Assembly (NCBI GenBank): GCA_027625095.1
Contig: JAQBXN010000026.1
Span: 1-64,000, forward strand
Length of the DNA: 64,000 bases
Reading direction: 5' to 3'
Origin: Planctomycetota bacterium
GTDB lineage: Bacteria; Planctomycetota; PUPC01; JACPCR01
The notes beneath the pieces were generated by a model that saw only the letters and a list, made by a program, of their open reading frames with translations, ran no database searches and had not been told where the DNA came from. Below, in pieces: positions 36,485 to 45,825 of the stretch (positions within the stretch are counted from its first letter, which is position 1; each line of letters starts with the position of its first letter). Both the position numbers and the translations under genes were made by a program.

Positions 36485-39421
36485 TTAATCAACAAACAGG
36501 AACTCGTTGCTATTGAGCAATACCCGGCACAAAGCGGCGATGCCGTTCTTTTGAGCATAAGCAGTAAAGTCGTGCAGTTCATCAGCACCGGGATCGCGTA
36601 GCAGGACGCGACGAATGGCATCGGTGGGTGTGGTGACCTGCTTGCCCAGTTCACTGCTGAAATGCAGAACGAAGGGGTTGTTGTAAAGAGCGAGGGATTG
36701 CAGCGACGATGCCGAGAAGTTGCGGGTGGGGGCGAGCAGTCCGAGGTCCGGGAAGTCGAGCGTTTCCATGAAGGGATCGGGCACGCCACGCCAGACGAAT
36801 CGGTAGATGCTGCGGCGATGCTTCGGCAGGGCGGACCAGTCGTAAGCCTCGTAAATCAGCGTAGGTGTAAGCTGCACAGGAGGGCCTGTGATAAATTGCC
36901 GCACACTCGGGCCCCCAAAGGAGAGGTCGAGCTTGTCAGCGACCGCGAGTACATAGTCGCGATAGCTACCGGCATCGAGCCGAAGCCGGTTCATTCGCCA
37001 GAGAAGTCGATTTTCTCCGTCGAGCTTTGCGGCGTCATTGCGATGATCACTGCTCTGGCGGTACGTGGTGCTGGTGAGGATGAGCCGGTGAAGATGCTTC
37101 AGGGAGCCGCCGTTTTCGCGCAGTTCGCATGCCAGCCAGTCGAGCAGTTCCGGATGCGAAGGCACGCCGCCCATGCGACCGAATTCGTTCGGTGTATCAC
37201 AGATGCCACGACCGAAGTGATAATGCCAGACGCGGTTCGCGATGCTGCGCCAGGTAAGCGGGTTCTTTTCATCGGCAAGCCAATCCGCCAGCGCCGCACG
37301 CCGCTCCGATTCGTCACCGGCATGCGCCTTGGTGAATCGTGCAGGCAATGCGTCTACGGCACTGAGCGATCCGCTCTCGGCAACAGCGAGGGGACTATCG
37401 AATTCGCCGCGTTTTAAGATCTGTACGACCTTCGGTTTTGCCACGGTTTTGGGCGTGCCTTTGCTTACCGCCAGCAGAACGTCGGCTTTCTTTGCCGCGG
37501 CATAGACCAGCAGTTGTGGGGGGAGCTTTTCCAATTCTTCGCTGGCGCGTATTTGAAGGACATGAGCGGCCAGTGCGAGACGTTGCGGCTCGGTGCGTTT
37601 GTCTGCAGCAACAGCACGCGCATCCGCTACAAGCAGGGGAATCGCCTCGGCGAGCGACGGCGGCTCATCGGTGGCAGAGAGCGCCAAATGGCCGACGAGA
37701 TGCGATCTGCCGTAGGTCTGCTTCACCCAAATCGTAAGCCTCGCACCTGCCTGGAGAATCAGAGGCTCAGCCAACTCGAACACGGCATGATGCGACTTTC
37801 CTTCGGCGGGGTGGATGCCCCAGCCCGTGTTCGGATTGCCATCAATGGCAGCCGGGGCGGCCCAGCCCTCTTGATTAAATTCCGCTGAGGCGCGCACGAA
37901 TTTTGCCATCACCGGTTTGGCTGCTCCAGGATCTAACACCTGTGCTTCAAACCCAGTTACTGTGAGGTTGCCGTTTTCCGGTTGCCTGCCTGGACCGCCA
38001 TGGGGAAGCGATTTGTCTGCGAACACATCGAGCCGCAGCGCGGTAATGCGTGTCAGTGACGAAGTGGCGGTAATGACGTAAGTGTCCTTGGCAGGCAATG
38101 TGCCGCCAGAAACGATAACCCCGTCGCTGTGCGACAGGGTCGCGCCGTCCGTGCTGGCAAGTTTCTCATAACTCAGCGTTGTCCACTTCACCGCCGGCCC
38201 CTGACGCTTCTCCCACTCGGTGACGCTCGGTTCATTCTCCGAATTCAGCAGCACAGCCTTGTCTTGCGCCTTCGCTGCGGTGAGCAGGGACTGCCAGCGA
38301 ATCCGTTGCTGACCGATTTCCGCGTTTTCGTCAAAGGGAATGTCGCCCTCGACGACTCCAGCGAAGACCGCTTGCAGAGCGTAGTAATCCGCCTGCGAAA
38401 TGGGATCGAATTTGTGCGCATGACACCGCGCACAATTTGGTGAGGTACTGGTAAAGGCGGCCATCGTCTGCATGACCATATCGTCGCGATCGAGATAATC
38501 GAAGTTCGTCGGTGCGGTCTCAAACGCACTGTGATCAAACACACCCGCACTGAGAAATCCGAGCCCAGCCTGCAAACGCGATTCGTCATGAAAGAATCGA
38601 TCCGCTGCAAGCTGTTCACGGATGAACCGAGGCCAGGGCGTGTCACGATTGAATGACTCGATGACATAGTCGCGATACCGCCATGCATGGTCCCGTGGAA
38701 GGTCGTGTCCGCAACCGTGGGTTTCAGCGAAGTGGATCGTGTCCAGCCAGTGCCGCGCCCAGCGCTCTCCGTAGCGCTGTGAAGCGAGCAACCGGTCCAC
38801 CAGATTCTCGTAAGCTTTCGGGTCGGTGTCTTTTTCAAACGCATCCAGCTCTTCAGACGACGGGGGCAGTCCATGCAGGTCGTACAGCACCCGGCGAATC
38901 AGTGTGCGGCGATCCGATTCCGGCGAGGGGGCCAGATTCTTTTCTGCAAGACGGGCAAGAATAAAACGGTCAACGGGATTCTCGACTGTCGCACCCGCAA
39001 CGCCCGGAAGCGCGGGTTTCACCAGCTGCTTCAACGACCACCAGTCCGTCGAGGTCGGGCTGTTCACCAGCACCCGAGGATCATGTGCGCCGAGCCTCAC
39101 CCATTCCTCAAGCAGCGCGATTTCTGCGGCCGGCAGTTTCTCCTTCGGAGGCATCTGATGGTCATCATCCGTCCAGCGGACCATCTTGATGAGCAGGCTC
39201 TCCTCAGGCTTCCCAACCACAATGGTTGGTAAACCTGAGTCGCCGCCCTGCACCCAGCCTGATTTCGAGTCAAGCGTCAGCCCGCCCTTCATCTTTTTCT
39301 CGTGCGAATGGCACTTGAAGCATCGCTGTTTCAGCAACGGTTCAATCTTCGACGTAAATAACTCATCGGCGTGTGCAGCTAAGGCCACAACGAGCATCGC
39401 GTACATCAGTCGAAACCTCAT
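36485..39421 (-). CDS. DUF1549/DUF1553 cytochrome-like protein
   Basis: A 978-residue exported protein from the ATG at 39421, where a standard signal peptide begins (MRFRLMYAMLVVALAAHA). The frame runs on to 39523 but adds an unlikely extension. The cytochrome C domain has RCFKCH and the DHQMPPKEK stretch. DUF1549 contains NCARCHAHKFDPIS. After a beta-rich insert (NTGWGIHPAEGKSHHAVFEL, near residues 530-620) comes DUF1553 with ALADWLADEKNPLTWR, RVWHYHFGRGI and RLDAGSYRDYVLAVADKLDLS. It is upstream of the DUF1501 gene, in the usual pairing. The function of the pair has not been shown. Confidence 0.93.
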   Translation of the reverse strand: MRFRLMYAMLVVALAAHADELFTSKIEPLLKQRCFKCHSHEKKMKGGLTLDSKSGWVQGGDSGLPTIVVGKPEESLLIKMVRWTDDDHQMPPKEKLPAAEIALLEEWVRLGAHDPRVLVNSPTSTDWWSLKQLVKPALPGVAGATVENPVDRFILARLAEKNLAPSPESDRRTLIRRVLYDLHGLPPSSEELDAFEKDTDPKAYENLVDRLLASQRYGERWARHWLDTIHFAETHGCGHDLPRDHAWRYRDYVIESFNRDTPWPRFIREQLAADRFFHDESRLQAGLGFLSAGVFDHSAFETAPTNFDYLDRDDMVMQTMAAFTSTSPNCARCHAHKFDPISQADYYALQAVFAGVVEGDIPFDENAEIGQQRIRWQSLLTAAKAQDKAVLLNSENEPSVTEWEKRQGPAVKWTTLSYEKLASTDGATLSHSDGVIVSGGTLPAKDTYVITATSSLTRITALRLDVFADKSLPHGGPGRQPENGNLTVTGFEAQVLDPGAAKPVMAKFVRASAEFNQEGWAAPAAIDGNPNTGWGIHPAEGKSHHAVFELAEPLILQAGARLTIWVKQTYGRSHLVGHLALSATDEPPSLAEAIPLLVADARAVAADKRTEPQRLALAAHVLQIRASEELEKLPPQLLVYAAAKKADVLLAVSKGTPKTVAKPKVVQILKRGEFDSPLAVAESGSLSAVDALPARFTKAHAGDESERRAALADWLADEKNPLTWRSIANRVWHYHFGRGICDTPNEFGRMGGVPSHPELLDWLACELRENGGSLKHLHRLILTSTTYRQSSDHRNDAAKLDGENRLLWRMNRLRLDAGSYRDYVLAVADKLDLSFGGPSVRQFITGPPVQLTPTLIYEAYDWSALPKHRRSIYRFVWRGVPDPFMETLDFPDLGLLAPTRNFSASSLQSLALYNNPFVLHFSSELGKQVTTPTDAIRRVLLRDPGADELHDFTAYAQKNGIAALCRVLLNSNEFLFVD

Positions 39422-39996
39422 GTTCGAAGCCTCGATCCGATTTCGTCTCGCCGGTCCCGGCGAAGCAAGCGGCAAGGCGGTAAGGCTGATGAGGGTCGGT
39501 TTCATGGCAGTCCGGTGATACACAGCGCGATGCGGTGCCTGAATACAAGCGGTGAGGAGAAACGTATCCTATATGGTAACTGTTCAGAGGGGCCGGCACT
39601 TACTTTTAATCTTGCTTTTCTTCGGTTTTCTCTGTTCCGGTCCATTCTCTGCTGGAATCTCCATTCCATGCCGCTGACTTCACATGTCACAAGAAAGAGC
39701 AGAAAGGGGAGATAAGAGTAAGAAAGATTCGGCCCTGACCAGTTACTCCAACTCAGGCACTCAATGATGACATCCGGCTTCGTCATAGTATCTGTCTTTT
39801 CCATTCCAGTCTTTGTTGAACGCGAGACTTTCAAGCCGAATGCCTGGGGTCTCTGCGAACTGTCGGTATCGAAAAGAGTCTACGAGTATAGAAACCTGCA
39901 GACTGGTCTTGATTATTCATTGAAGCTATGGACTCTCGAATTCGCATCATGTAAAAGGCCGTCTTCAATTCCTGACCACACACCAACAATCCAAAG
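39422..39996. other. Divergent intergenic region, no gene seen
   Basis: These 575 bases lie between a minus-strand surface protein and the plus-strand esterase. Several short frames exist but none has protein-like composition or a ribosome site. I see no clear promoter or dyad. Confidence 0.4.
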
Positions 39997-41871
39997 ATGA
40001 GAATTATTTCAGGACTTTTCCCGCATATGGTTTTGCAGCGAAACAGCAGTAATCAGAGCGATTCCACGATTACAGGCACTGCTGAGGCTGACGGAGATCT
40101 GGTAGTCAGTGCCACGTCGAATGGAAAAGCGCTCAAAGGTTGGGCCAGCAAAAAGATTGGGAAGGTCTCTCGAAAAAAAATCAAGGCCGAACTCAAAGGA
40201 CTGCCTGCGGGAGGGCCCTATGACCTTCTAGTCAGTGTAGGTCGAGGCAAGGCCGTTCTCGACCAGATGACCGTCAATGACGTGCTGGTCGGAGACATCT
40301 GGTTGGTCGGAGGACAATCCAATATGCAGGGCTGCGGTCTGCTGCGCCATGCTGCCAGGCCGCATCCCATGGTGCGCGCGTTTTATATGGACGATAAGTG
40401 GCGCGTGGCGAAGGATCCCATTCACAACATGTGGGCTTGTGTGGACCAGGTGCATATCGATCTGTGTGGAGGAGTCCGTCCGGGATTGAATAAGGTTACC
40501 GGGCTGGGGCCCGCGGTGGCGTTTGGGCAATACATGGAAGAACACACCGGAGTGCCACAAGGACTCATTGTCAGCGCGCATGGTGGGACGAGTATGACTC
40601 AGTGGGACCCTGCAAGAAGAGATGAAGGTGGCAAGAGCCTGTATGGCGCTATGGTTCGAAGGCTGCGAGAGAATGGTGGCAAAGCTGCAGGAATGATTTG
40701 GTACCAGGGCGAAAGCGATGCGAATGCTTCCGCTGCACTTCTTTTTACTGAAAGGATGAAGACGCTCATTCGCTCCATACGACGTGATGCCAAGTCGCCC
40801 CGGCTGCCCGTAGCCATGGTGCAGATATCCAGGCTGGCGGCGTCGTGGGGAGACCCCTCTTCCTGGAATTCCGTCCAGGACCAGCAGCGTCAGCTTCAGG
40901 ACACGGTCGCAGGCGTGGCCAATGTTCCCGCCATCGATTTGACTCTCGAGGATCTCATCCACGTGGGCGGAGAAGACATGAACCGGCTGGGCCGCCGACT
41001 TGGGCAGTCGATGTGCGCTCTTGTGAAAACCAGAAAGAGTGATCGGCTGCCCATCTCGCTGAAGGGCATTAAGACTGAAATAAATAGTCGCGGCCTGGTT
41101 GACCTCGTCGTGGAATTCGATCACGTCGTTGGACGCCTGGTGTCCGGGTCGAGGCCTACCGGATTTGATCTCACAGACTCCAATCGCACCCCCTTCATCT
41201 TTGACACCCAATTGAACGGTAACCGTGCCATCTTGCGCACCAACTGCAGTATAGGTGACTTGAACGACAAGGTTCTGCACTACGGCTTCGGCTATAACCC
41301 GGCCTGCAACATCACGGACGAAGCCGACCGATCCGTGCCTGTATTCGGGCCACTGCCACCGACCGGCCACCGGCGAGCGTTGACGGATTTTGTGAAGTCA
41401 ATACGGGTGACGACGCCCCTCCCCGGGAAAGGGGACCTCAGGGGTCTCAAGCGGCCGCGGCAACTAAAGTCGCTTCCCTGGCGGCAACTGGATTTCAATA
41501 CTCCCTTCTGCGACTTGCACACTGAATTGTCCAAGCATGCGCCAGAGGACAAGCTCCTCTATTTCGCGTGTACATTGGAAGCGACGGAGAAAATGAAACT
41601 GGCAGCTCTGCTCGGTTATGATGGCCCGGTAAAAATGTGGATCGGCTCGAAGGAAGTCTATCACGACCCCAAAGGAATAAATCCAGCGGTGTCTGACCAG
41701 GGCGTCGTCAAGTTCGATGCCGGAAAGGGTCGCCATCAGATTCTGGTGGCCCTCGGAACGAACCAATGCCGTGCGTGGGGGATCTTCCTTCGTTTTGAAC
41801 GGCTGGACAAACCTCGCTCCAAGAGCGCTGGTCTCGAAGGAATGGTTATGCCGGCCATCTCGCCGGAGTAG
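39997..41871 (+). CDS. Sialate O-acetylesterase-type SGNH esterase
   Basis: A 624-residue protein of the SASA/DUF303 family. The nucleophile motif is GGQSNM at 105-110 (Ser108), and the second block WYQGESDA lies at 235-242 with the Glu that belongs to the catalytic region. The histidine block is probably TLEDLIHVGGEDMNRLGRRL, where DxxH is read as the Asp-His part. A C-terminal beta module (about 490-620) has the sandwich look of accessory domains. There is no signal peptide, so it may act inside the cell or be exported differently. Family members remove acetyl groups from sialic acid or from xylan and pectin sugars; the neighbours suggest a plant or algal glycan rather than sialic acid. Confidence 0.82.
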   Translation: MRIISGLFPHMVLQRNSSNQSDSTITGTAEADGDLVVSATSNGKALKGWASKKIGKVSRKKIKAELKGLPAGGPYDLLVSVGRGKAVLDQMTVNDVLVGDIWLVGGQSNMQGCGLLRHAARPHPMVRAFYMDDKWRVAKDPIHNMWACVDQVHIDLCGGVRPGLNKVTGLGPAVAFGQYMEEHTGVPQGLIVSAHGGTSMTQWDPARRDEGGKSLYGAMVRRLRENGGKAAGMIWYQGESDANASAALLFTERMKTLIRSIRRDAKSPRLPVAMVQISRLAASWGDPSSWNSVQDQQRQLQDTVAGVANVPAIDLTLEDLIHVGGEDMNRLGRRLGQSMCALVKTRKSDRLPISLKGIKTEINSRGLVDLVVEFDHVVGRLVSGSRPTGFDLTDSNRTPFIFDTQLNGNRAILRTNCSIGDLNDKVLHYGFGYNPACNITDEADRSVPVFGPLPPTGHRRALTDFVKSIRVTTPLPGKGDLRGLKRPRQLKSLPWRQLDFNTPFCDLHTELSKHAPEDKLLYFACTLEATEKMKLAALLGYDGPVKMWIGSKEVYHDPKGINPAVSDQGVVKFDAGKGRHQILVALGTNQCRAWGIFLRFERLDKPRSKSAGLEGMVMPAISPE

Positions 41872-41920
41872 AGTCTCGCTTTGTAACCTCTCCGCGTGGC
41901 TTGTGGATACTCCATCCGAA

Positions 41921-42931
41921 CTAGACGCCGCTCTTCCTGGCCTCGACTATGCTCAGTGGGCAAATAGTCGGAATGACTCGAACGAGTTCCAGCCCTGCCA
42001 TCGAGAAAAGCGTTCGATACTCTTCTTCCGTTCGTTCAAGGCCACCGGTAATCATCATCATGTGGAGATCGAGGTTCTTGCCAAAGAAGGGCTCGTTACC
42101 TGGTGGAATCACTGTCTCAACAACCAGGACACGGCCTTCCTCAGTAAGGGAGTCCGCGCAGTTCTTGAGAATCTTAATTGCGTCGGTGTCGTTCCAATCG
42201 TGGATGATTCGTTTAAGAAGGTAAGCGTCGCCGCCAGGCATGACTTCCTGAAGGAAATTGCAAGTCCGGGCCCTCGCACGTTGTGTGAGCCCACGCTCTT
42301 CGAACGTATTGCCTGCACCGACAATGACATGAGCCAGGTCATAGACTACTCCCTGACATTCCGGATTGGCCAGCAGAATATCGCACAGAAAATCGCCGTG
42401 CCCGCCGCCAACATCGATAACGACGCGATGCTTTGCAAAATCGTAAACATCGATCATGGTCTGGTTGGGATACATCGTCCTTCCGAGGCCCGTCATGGCC
42501 TTGTTAAAAGTTTCAGATGCCTCCGGGTGTTCCGCGTAGTATTCAAACACCGGTTTCTCGAAATGGTGGTCGAAGCCCGTCTCACCCGTCTTAACGGTGT
42601 GAAACAAGTTTCCCCACGCTTGAAAAGCCTCCTCTCCATACATGCACACGGCGGCACGCATGGAGGCCTGTGTATCGGAGCGAAGGTGCTGGGCGAGGGC
42701 GGTCAACTCGAATCCTTTTTCGGTCTCTCGAAAGATGTCCTCAGTACAAAGGAGGCGTAAGACCCGGTACAGCGATCCGTCATGACAGCCCAGCTTCTTC
42801 GCCAGCTCTTGTGAGGTCTGCGGACCATTTATGAGCTCATCAGCGACGCCCAGTTTTGCCGCCACATATATCGATTGTGAGATCCAATAGCCGGTGACTT
42901 TTCGAAGGAACTGCTCGGGGGAGTGTTGCAT
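41921..42931 (-). CDS. Class I SAM-dependent O-methyltransferase (plant OMT type)
   Basis: A 336-residue methyltransferase with an N-terminal winged-helix dimerisation domain (QSIYVAAKLGVADELINGP; YRVLRLLCTEDIF) and a C-terminal Rossmann domain. SAM binds at VVIDVGGGHGDFLCDIL, and the catalytic base is the His in LKRIIHDWND, the signature of plant-type caffeate/hydroxyindole OMTs and bacterial polyketide or phenazine methyltransferases. No biosynthetic cluster surrounds it, so its acceptor, probably a hydroxylated small molecule, cannot be named. It is convergent with the esterase gene and is followed upstream by a 488-base gap. Confidence 0.88.
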   Translation of the reverse strand: MQHSPEQFLRKVTGYWISQSIYVAAKLGVADELINGPQTSQELAKKLGCHDGSLYRVLRLLCTEDIFRETEKGFELTALAQHLRSDTQASMRAAVCMYGEEAFQAWGNLFHTVKTGETGFDHHFEKPVFEYYAEHPEASETFNKAMTGLGRTMYPNQTMIDVYDFAKHRVVIDVGGGHGDFLCDILLANPECQGVVYDLAHVIVGAGNTFEERGLTQRARARTCNFLQEVMPGGDAYLLKRIIHDWNDTDAIKILKNCADSLTEEGRVLVVETVIPPGNEPFFGKNLDLHMMMITGGLERTEEEYRTLFSMAGLELVRVIPTICPLSIVEARKSGV

Positions 42932-43419
42932 GCTCTTGAGTTTACGAAGGTGGAATGGCGGGATGGCAGAATTATTTCAAGAACCACAGAGGGCGTGGAG
43001 GAAGAGATTCTACCGCCTGCTTTCGAGTCTCGGTAATCTCCGTGCCTTCCATAGTCCACGAATCTTTCTCGTGATGCCGTCAGGCAGTTTTAGATAGTGC
43101 GGTATCAATTCTCCTCATCACCGGAAGAGGTTTGAGACCGCCATGACACAAAGACGCGATGGTGAAAGGAATAGTGCCAACTGAGCGTTCAGTCTTCTCA
43201 TTCCTCTTTGTGTTTCTGGTGGCAGCCCTTGGATGATAAAAGTCGTACGACTGCACTAAATTTTAAACCTGTAACTTCTCCGCGTAGTGCGGAGATCTTC
43301 GGAATCACGAAAGGAACGTAATACACCCAAAAAGAAAAGGAGTAGGGAATGGATAGCTTGGATTTTCATTCTGTTTTCGTGCATTTCATGGTTTACCGGG
43401 TTGCGGGCGCAAGGCCGCT
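42932..43419. other. Intergenic region with diverged inverted repeats
   Basis: Two relics of inverted repeats are visible. At 42974-43060 a left arm opening ACCACAGAGGGCGTGGAG faces a right arm with AATCTCCGTGCCTTCCATAG, pairing at about two thirds of positions. At 43141-43225 GCCATGACACAAAGAC faces CTCTTTGTGTTTCTGGTGGC. A small perfect hairpin (TCTCCGC, loop GTAGT, GCGGAGA) lies at 43277-43295. None has the T tract of a terminator. No gene is seen. Confidence 0.45.
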
Positions 43420-45099
43420 TTAGGGTTTTGCTTTGTCATATATTGCCTTGATTGTTTTATTCCATGAGTCCCCAAACCAGGTCCGATAGAACAGGATGTC
43501 ACCACGGCGGACCGCTTGAACGACCTGCTCTCGAACCCCTTCTATTTGGCTGTCCACGATGACAATGACACCAAAAGCGTTTGGATAAGCCCGTAACACC
43601 TCGGGGGGCGTGGCGGCAAGTTTGTCGTAGTTGAGCTGGAGATAGGGGGCGCCGTAGGCGTAATTTTGCAAATCTTCGACTTCTGGAATGACGAGCACGT
43701 CGGGATGTGCCTCAGCCACCTGTCGTAGTTGGGCGCTACCAAGTAACAACGATTGTGTCGCTTCGATCCCCGGCAACTTGGGATCCTCCTCCACATAAAC
43801 GTCCGAATCGAGATAGAAGATCGTGCAGCCCCATCGCTTCCTGGCATAGGTAATCTTTTCAATCATGTTCCTGGCCGGGTCGGCGGCCGGTTGCTGGAAG
43901 ACTTCGTTGCTGTAAGGACGGCGAACGGGTATCTGAGGGCGGATGGTTACACCAACCTTCAAACTGGCATCCGTGAATTTTTTGAAGAACTCATCTGCCA
44001 CCGGTTCCATCTCAGGAGGCAACGAGCGCGGGTCGCCCAGATAGCTGATCGGATGTTTGTTCTCCTGCCCTTCGACGTCCCAGACAATGACGCCCTGGGC
44101 ATTCATGTCTTTCATGATCCGGACGCATCCATCCGCATAAGTGAGCAGACGTTTCTTGAAATCTATGAGTCCGGCTTCGGTCTTGATGTCTACATCCGGG
44201 GTGTTGAAGTAGCCCCGCGGATTTGTTTCCCACCCCGAATGGCTCCGGCAGAGAAAAATCTGGCCGATCGGACGCCGGTCTGCCCAGTGGACTTGGAACG
44301 GATGAGCCTGGGCAAATCGTTTGAACAGATCGTCCGTAAGCTCTCCGAGGTCTGCCCCTGACGGCCCGAAACGGATCGAGAACGAGAAAGTATCAGACTG
44401 GCCAGGAAGGATGGGGCGTTTGATATATGGGAACATTTTCGGGACCGAGGGATGACGGCCGGTGTACAGGAGCAGGGGCCAAGAGCGTTTCTCCGTATCT
44501 TTCGGCCATCCGAAACCGAGGCCCAATGGCCGGCTCACCTGTTCATTACAGACCGCAAGCGACCCGGCCGGGAAGTCGACACCAACGATGCCCGGTTCAC
44601 CGATTCCATGTGACATTCGCATGGCGTTCGCCTCACGCATCCAGGGCGTTCGGAAGAAAATGTTCTGCGGTTCAGCACTTTCGGGGAGTTGAATATCGCC
44701 CAGATGAAGCTGAATCGATTCGATCGTCTGGTCGCTCCGATTCTCGACTTTAACTTGAACATTAATGCGATTTTCAGAGAGCGCATGGCTCAGGCTCACC
44801 TGCCCCCAATCCCAACTCCGGGAGTTCGTATCACTCGACGAATCACGACGACTCTTTTTGCCGATGAGTCCGATGGCCCGAATCATTCCGTCCGCTCTCC
44901 GCAGGAACAGTCGCTCGACACTAAACTGGCTCAGTGCCGGTATCTGAACGCCATGCCAATTCATGGCAGATTTTCCGGCATTTGTTGCCGATTGCGAGTT
45001 CCTTACCGACTCACTCACACAACCGGAGAGAAGCAGCAGGCAAAAGGGCCATTTTAGAGGCCGCAGGACACGGAAATCTGATCGAGACATTTTGTTCAA
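43420..45099 (-). CDS. Lipoprotein with a TIM-barrel-like domain, function unknown
   Basis: A 559-residue protein with a lipobox (LLSGC, Cys27), so it should be anchored in a membrane. Residues 50-270 are beta-rich. Residues of about 270-559 read as a barrel with repeated strand-acid ends: GQIFLCRSH, VIVWDVEGQ (Asp341, Glu343), GVTIRPQ, TIFYLDSDVY (Asp431, Asp433), LVIPEVEDL (Glu473, Glu475) and GVIVIVDSQ. Acidic residues at the ends of several strands suit a hydrolase or glycosidase site, but I recognise no family. It is transcribed on its own, between the methyltransferase and the PL26-like gene. Confidence 0.65.
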   Translation of the reverse strand: MNKMSRSDFRVLRPLKWPFCLLLLSGCVSESVRNSQSATNAGKSAMNWHGVQIPALSQFSVERLFLRRADGMIRAIGLIGKKSRRDSSSDTNSRSWDWGQVSLSHALSENRINVQVKVENRSDQTIESIQLHLGDIQLPESAEPQNIFFRTPWMREANAMRMSHGIGEPGIVGVDFPAGSLAVCNEQVSRPLGLGFGWPKDTEKRSWPLLLYTGRHPSVPKMFPYIKRPILPGQSDTFSFSIRFGPSGADLGELTDDLFKRFAQAHPFQVHWADRRPIGQIFLCRSHSGWETNPRGYFNTPDVDIKTEAGLIDFKKRLLTYADGCVRIMKDMNAQGVIVWDVEGQENKHPISYLGDPRSLPPEMEPVADEFFKKFTDASLKVGVTIRPQIPVRRPYSNEVFQQPAADPARNMIEKITYARKRWGCTIFYLDSDVYVEEDPKLPGIEATQSLLLGSAQLRQVAEAHPDVLVIPEVEDLQNYAYGAPYLQLNYDKLAATPPEVLRAYPNAFGVIVIVDSQIEGVREQVVQAVRRGDILFYRTWFGDSWNKTIKAIYDKAKP

Positions 45100-45352
45100 T
45101 TCCCTCTGGTTTCTACTCTTGGTCGATATGGATCACTTGCGGAGGATCTCGAAAGTATAACCAGATGGTGACGACTCAGCAGTGGCGGTGAGTTCGCGGG
45201 GCAGCACAACCGTGGGCTATAGGACGTAATGCCTTCGGCGTAAGAAACGATTCGAAATGTGGGTAAAGCCCAGGGCAGGGCAGTGGGGAAGGGGTTCCAA
45301 TTACACCCTCGCTGCGGAGCGTCGAGACCACGAAATGATTCATCCCATAAAA

Positions 45353-45382
45353 AAAGCCTTGAACCGAGCGGTTCAAGGCTTT
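45353..45382 (-). terminator. Intrinsic terminator, 13-bp perfect stem
   Basis: The arms AAAGCCTTGAACC (45353-45365) and GGTTCAAGGCTTT (45370-45382) are perfectly complementary around the loop GAGC. Read on the minus strand, the stem is followed by a run of seven T (the A run at 45349-45355), so termination acts leftward. The nearest minus-strand gene that could use it ends at 45826, almost 450 bases away, which suggests an unannotated transcript ends here. Confidence 0.82.
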
Positions 45383-45572
45383 ACCTCTCCGAACTATTTA
45401 GACTCTTAAAGGCTTTCCAGGCTTCAGACCATCAAGTGCCCCTCTCCGACACAGGATGATGACATTGGAAGCTACGACTTCTTCCATTTCTCCCCGAAAT
45501 GTCACTTGTCGCCCCCTAGACGACTGTTATCCAAAACCTGGGGAGTGTGCCCATCAAGTTGCCTAAACGTCA

Positions 45573-45591
45573 ATGCAATATGACATTGCAT
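45573..45591. promoter_or_regulatory. Operator-like perfect dyad ATGCAAT-N5-ATTGCAT
   Basis: Two 7-base arms at 45573-45579 and 45585-45591 are perfectly symmetrical around ATGAC. The size and spacing suit a dimeric regulator. It lies about 190 bases upstream, on the minus strand, of the terminator, and the minus strand reads TAGAAT (a fair -10) just before it. A regulated short transcript is possible; the factor is unknown. Confidence 0.4.
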
Positions 45592-45825
45592 CAAATTCTA
45601 CGCTGTGCCTATAAAGCAATGGTGGTGCCAGACAGGCCAAGATATGAAGATTCTTGCTCTGTGAAACTCTTAGTACACTGTATGAAACGGTTTAGAACTT
45701 GAATCGATTCTGTTTTTTCGAACTACAACCCGCCAGTGTCCGTCCCCCCTGGCACTGGAGCCTGTAACGAATTATGCCAAGGGGGGAACAGTACATGATC
45801 CCTGTAACAATCTGTTGGCCACGAA

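Larger units (their letters stand above)
45100..45825. other. 726-base gap with terminator and dyad, no confirmed gene
   Basis: The largest gap in the window. It carries a perfect intrinsic terminator at 45353-45382 and a perfect dyad at 45573-45591 (both listed), plus a weak palindrome CCAGTG/CACTGG at 45733-45758. Only one small frame looks even slightly plausible: a minus-strand ATG near 45489 just behind GGGGAGAA, reading about 29 codons (MEEVVASNVIILCRRG), ending shortly before the terminator. That frame is too short to support alone. Confidence 0.5.

Noticed and set aside
39422-39523. N-terminal extension of the second DUF1549/DUF1553 protein
   Set aside because: A standard signal peptide starts at the ATG 39421, so the extra 34 residues would sit ahead of it.
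40228-41370. A 380-residue minus-strand open frame
   Set aside because: Antisense to the sialate O-acetylesterase, which has the catalytic motifs.
41717-42760. A 347-residue plus-strand open frame
   Set aside because: Antisense to the O-methyltransferase and overlapping the esterase end; no domain features.
45733-45758. Palindrome CCAGTG/CACTGG as a terminator for the PL26-like gene
   Set aside because: Six-base arms with a 14-base loop and no T tract are too weak to call.
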